The notes beneath the pieces are model-generated. The model was not told the origin of the DNA. It searched no databases and saw only the letters and a list, made by a program, of their open reading frames with translations. The translations under genes and the position numbers were made by a program. Of a stretch of 64,000 nt of DNA, positions 61,417-64,000 are shown in pieces; within the stretch, counting starts at the first letter, position 1, and each line of letters begins with the position of its first letter. The stretch lies in contig NZ_BSTD01000002.1 in assembly GCF_030269325.1 (NCBI RefSeq), positions 1,736,001-1,800,000 of the forward strand. Reading direction: 5' to 3'. The stretch comes from Amycolatopsis sp. NBRC 101858 (GTDB taxonomy: Bacteria > Actinomycetota > Actinomycetes > Mycobacteriales > Pseudonocardiaceae).

Positions 61417-62056
61417 CCGTGCGTTCCTCCAGTTCGTGCTCGTTCACGTGCACCGGCTCTGCTGCCGGTTCCGCCAGGGACTGCTCCGTCCGGCGGCGGA
61501 CGCAGACCTTCGCCGGCGCCGCGAGCCGTCCCGTCGCGACATCCTGGTAACCGTCGGCGAGTACGTCCGCGATCGTCCCGTCCTCTTCCGCGCTCGCCGC
61601 TTCGACGACTTTCACCGCCCGGTGTTCCCGGCCTGAGAATTTCTCCCCCACCCGCGGTCGAAACGGGACGATCCCGCACCTCTCCAAGGCGAGTTCGACG
61701 TCCAATGCAAATGACTCCAAGAGCCGAATGACCTGCTCACGACTCATCTCGGCGGGCAACGTCCTCACTTGCCGGACAATCTCACCGCGCAGGTTCTGCA
61801 GGTCGGTGACGACCGGCCGCAGGACGACTCCCTGCTCGCCCGCGCGAAGCCGGATGAGCTCCGCGTGCAGCTGGTCGATCACGCGCTCCCGCGCTTCGGC
61901 GCGGACGTGGTGACCCCGGATCTGTTCTGCCAGCGAGGCAATCGCCTCGGCGACTACCGGGTCGGGCCCCAGCGCACGCGGCTCCGCAGGCTCGGCACTC
62001 CCCGGCGGTTCCTCGAGCACGCGTTCCGCCGTCTCGACCTGGTGCGCATCGCTCAC
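61409..62056 (-). CDS. GrpE-like nucleotide exchange factor, first gene of the Hsp70 operon
   Basis: A 215-residue protein with an acidic N-terminus, a long coiled helix (about 40-130) and a C-terminal beta domain FRPRVGEKFSGREHRAVKVV followed by DGTIADVLADGYQD and APAKVCVRR, the usual end of GrpE. It should promote ADP release from the Hsp70 encoded directly downstream (8-nt overlap). The GTG at 62056 with GAGGGG upstream is the start. It opens the minus-strand run of conflict genes, so the promoter should lie in the 657-bp gap behind it. Confidence 0.82.
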   Translation of the reverse strand: MSDAHQVETAERVLEEPPGSAEPAEPRALGPDPVVAEAIASLAEQIRGHHVRAEARERVIDQLHAELIRLRAGEQGVVLRPVVTDLQNLRGEIVRQVRTLPAEMSREQVIRLLESFALDVELALERCGIVPFRPRVGEKFSGREHRAVKVVEAASAEEDGTIADVLADGYQDVATGRLAAPAKVCVRRRTEQSLAEPAAEPVHVNEHELEERTDG

Positions 62057-62713
62057 GCCGCAACCCCTCGCATTTCCCGACGATTGGCCGCCCGCCCTCC
62101 GGGGAGTCACGGGGCAACGCGACCAGACGTTACTAGTTGCGACGCTTCGAAGGCAGCAATTTCACGAATTGACTGCTCGGTCGTTCGTGGCCGCGTATTG
62201 GCCACTGGCCAACCAACGCGGCCGAACAATGACCCACAATTGTCCTTTTTCGCATGTGCATTCTGTGGTATTAGACGCGACCCGCCATCGGTCGCCCACG
62301 CCGGAAGGTGGCGGAGTCCAACTACGCCAGTTGGCCGACGGCCGGGCCCATCAACTCGCACGCGAGTTCCAGTTAGCCGCCCATCGCAGGCGCGAAGGCG
62401 CCCCAGGTGGCGTGAGGACCGACGTCTGCAGTGCCCACAGAGCCTCAACGTCAGCTTCTTTCCGGCGGGCGGACGAGGGCTTTCCCGGTGTCGCCGTCTC
62501 AGGAGCCGACGGCGACCCAGACCGACGTCTCGGCAACCCGGCGACGTAACAGTCGGGCGGGCACCTGGCAGCCGCGAACCAGCCGACACCTTCCCCGTCG
62601 AACTCGGTGCCCCACCGGCGGTCGGACAACCCCATCGCATCGAGCGCGCCACGGCTGGACAGCGTCGTCCCGAACGCCACGTGAGGCCGACAAGTTGAAC
62701 GACAGACGACTGC
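62057..62713. other. 657-bp gap upstream of the Hsp70-GTPase operon
   Basis: No firm gene is seen. A minus-strand frame at 62351-62680 (GTG start, no ribosome binding site, AFGTTLSSRGALDAMGLSDR near its start) has some coding look and could be a decayed gene. The right-hand boundary near 62100-62280 is less GC-rich than its surroundings and probably contains the promoter of the operon. Confidence 0.4.
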
Positions 62714-63565
62714 TCAAGCCGGGGTCTTGTTCACGACCGTAAAGACCAAGTTGAGCACACCGACCGGGACGAAGATGAAGAACCACCACTTCAGGCCTTT
62801 CAAGCACGCACCCCGCAGCCACAGCTCACTGCGCCCGTAAATTCCGGAGCTCGTCGCGGCCCAAGCCAGAACGAAGCCCAACGTCGCCAGATACTGCAGA
62901 ACCGTCTGTGGCGCACCATCCAGCAGGACCGCCACCCCCGTCAGGACGATCGCGGCTACAAAGGCGACCATGGCGAAACGCGTTGCAGCCACGACCCGCT
63001 CGAGACCCTCGGCGACATCGGTGCGTACGAAATCAGTTCGAACGCCCACCTGTGCGCGGTCAGCGGGCCTCTTGATCCGCGCCTGCCTGATCCTGCGCCA
63101 CGCCGCTACGGCCGCGGCCGGCAACTGCCGCAGGACCAACAACGGCGGACGAGGGTATCCCCGTTGATAAAGAAGAGTCGCACCGGTCGGCCGTAACCGC
63201 AGCAGACCCACCCCGCGTTCCGGCCGGTCGATGATCACGTCACCCTTGCCGAAGGTCTGCCATCGCTGGATGTCGGGGTTCACCGAGTGCCCGAATCCAT
63301 AGGTCCGCCGCCGGTTGTGATGCCTGCACCGGGACCACTCGCCCGGAACCCAGTTGCGACAGTCCCAACCCCGGCTGGTCTTGGGATACGCGCAGTGCAC
63401 CACCCAGACACGGCCACGCAATAGCCAGATCACCACCGAGATCACCGCAACGTAGACCGGGAACAGAAGGCCGATCCACAGCGGCCACGGCAGATCCGAG
63501 ACTGCTCCGAGCCGGTTCGACACCCACTGCAGCGTCGATGGCAACAGCGACAGGTAATCGTTCAA
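62714..63565 (-). CDS. Membrane protein of unknown function
   Basis: A 283-residue protein with an N-terminal helix (about 28-48), a soluble middle part rich in Cys, His, Trp and Arg (CRNWVPGEWSRCRHHNRRRT), and three C-terminal helices (about 194-214, 222-240 and 256-277). The TTG at 63565 is the start because GGGAGG lies at the proper distance and the coding look begins there. The Cys/His cluster could bind zinc. Its relation to the Hsp70 operon is unclear; it lies upstream on the same strand, and the gap separates them. Confidence 0.68.
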   Translation of the reverse strand: MNDYLSLLPSTLQWVSNRLGAVSDLPWPLWIGLLFPVYVAVISVVIWLLRGRVWVVHCAYPKTSRGWDCRNWVPGEWSRCRHHNRRRTYGFGHSVNPDIQRWQTFGKGDVIIDRPERGVGLLRLRPTGATLLYQRGYPRPPLLVLRQLPAAAVAAWRRIRQARIKRPADRAQVGVRTDFVRTDVAEGLERVVAATRFAMVAFVAAIVLTGVAVLLDGAPQTVLQYLATLGFVLAWAATSSGIYGRSELWLRGACLKGLKWWFFIFVPVGVLNLVFTVVNKTPA

Positions 63566-63735
63566 AGCGCCCTCCCCGGCAGCACGACACGATGGCTGAT
63601 TACTACGTGTACTCGGCCAACGGCGCGTCGAAAATCCGCCACGTGGAGAGCCCGCATGCCATGCGCTTGCACCCGAGGTGCACAGAGCGTGATGGCGACG
63701 TGGCCGCTGTGACTGGTGGAGGAAGGGTCAAGGCA

Positions 63736-63775
63736 TGTGAGTGGGGTACGACCACCTGGTCGTACCCCACTCACA
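63736..63775. terminator. Strong 19-bp hairpin terminator
   Basis: TGTGAGTGGGGTACGACCA and its exact complement are separated by only two bases, giving a 40-bp near-perfect palindrome. It includes the stop codon of the partial minus-strand gene at the right edge and lies upstream of the TTG-start membrane gene. There is no U-run; in GC-rich actinobacteria such hairpins still act as terminators. Confidence 0.75.
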
Positions 63776-64000
63776 CGATGCCGAACCGCGGCGCGGTCGA
63801 CGTTGCTTCCGCCGCGTCGACGATGGCGTGCGCGTCGGCCGCGTTGGCCACCCGAACGAACCTGGCCGGAACCGCGCGTTTCGACGGCCGGACCGTATAG
63901 ACGGCACGAAACTTCGTCGACCGGTTGTACACCGTGACCTTGGCCTGGTTCCAGTCGACCTCGACGACCTGCCTGCGCACGATGCCGAAGAAAAGGAACA
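63771..64000 (-). CDS. C-terminal part of a membrane-associated protein, partial (runs off the right edge)
   Basis: The frame is open through the right end of the window. The visible part begins with hydrophobic FLFFGIV, probably the end of a membrane helix, followed by a soluble domain RRQVVEVDWNQAKVTVYNRS and RAVPARFVRVANAADAHAIV and a stop inside the hairpin. It may be the tail of a membrane protein with a short cytoplasmic beta-rich domain. A start at the GTG at 63980 cannot be excluded. Family not recognised. Confidence 0.55.
   Translation of the reverse strand, partial: FLFFGIVRRQVVEVDWNQAKVTVYNRSTKFRAVYTVRPSKRAVPARFVRVANAADAHAIVDAAEATSTAPRFGIV

Noticed and set aside
1..64000. tRNA, rRNA, CRISPR arrays, complete insertion sequences
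   Set aside because: No cloverleaf-like segment, regular spaced repeats, or transposase with inverted ends could be recognised by reading.
1..64000. Treating all broken genes as true pseudogenes
   Set aside because: Several indels are in or near homopolymers (C4 at 7396, G7 at 50171), so sequence error is a real alternative; they are reported as frameshifted with that caveat.

Overview
The window is very GC-rich, uses many GTG and an occasional TTG start, and packs genes with 4-nt stop/start overlaps. The gene content (NarL- and MprAB-type two-component systems, MmpL transporter, SARP/NB-ARC-like STAND proteins, NBR1-Ig/XRE and serine-recombinase remnants) points to a filamentous actinomycete, most likely Pseudonocardiaceae (Amycolatopsis-like). 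That placement is an inference. No rRNA, tRNA, CRISPR array or intact insertion sequence was seen.

Left part (1-17.1 kb), physiology: a NarL-type kinase with the start of its response regulator; a small membrane protein and a hypothetical gene flanked by a 17-bp direct repeat; a secreted serine hydrolase; then a stress/ion group (tandem universal stress protein, zinc-ribbon protein, CorA-like channel, flavin-reductase-like membrane fusion, P2-type cation ATPase, flavodoxin) with DosR-like sequence motifs between the genes and the collapsed remnant of a carboxylate-amine ligase. An MprAB-like two-component pair leads into a membrane flavin electron-transfer operon: ferric-reductase-like protein, FMN-binding protein, ApbE flavinyl transferase and a DUF2231 membrane protein.

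Middle part (17.2-28.5 kb), catabolism and export: after a truncated serine recombinase come an aromatic ring-cleavage operon (flavin hydroxylase, meta-cleavage hydrolase, extradiol dioxygenase) with a divergent TetR regulator and a clear operator, an ACMSD-like amidohydrolase, and a YhgE/Pip protein coupled to an MmpL transporter carrying a C-terminal ATPase-like domain, controlled by a second TetR gene with two well-spaced palindromes.

Right part (28.4-64 kb), a conflict/defence island. It holds a sigma-like gene, STAND NTPases, a class III cyclase-like protein, decayed relatives, and two convergent CBASS-like loci. The first (35.4-38.8 kb, + strand) encodes a CD-NTase and separate E2-like, E1-like and JAB proteins. 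The second (39.3-43.4 kb, - strand) encodes another CD-NTase, one E2-E1-JAB fusion and a zinc-ribbon protein. The second lies downstream of a nine-gene run on the same strand (62.1-43.5 kb): GrpE-like, Hsp70, fibronectin-III-like protein, a zinc-ribbon GTPase, a GAP1-like protein, a membrane GTPase, a small membrane protein, a frameshifted Hsp70-vWA gene and a 2093-residue protein joining a DisA/DAC-like nucleotidyl-cyclase domain to two STAND ATPases. Nearly every junction overlaps or abuts, so about 22.8 kb may act as one transcription unit. Five genes of the island carry a short Gly-rich motif with a (V/I)Q(A/V)(G/A/R) core resembling RHIM/bacterial amyloid signalling motifs, N-terminal in STAND proteins and C-terminal in putative partners.

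Several genes are broken by single-base indels, some in homopolymers. They may be genuine decay or sequence error, and this is flagged where it matters.
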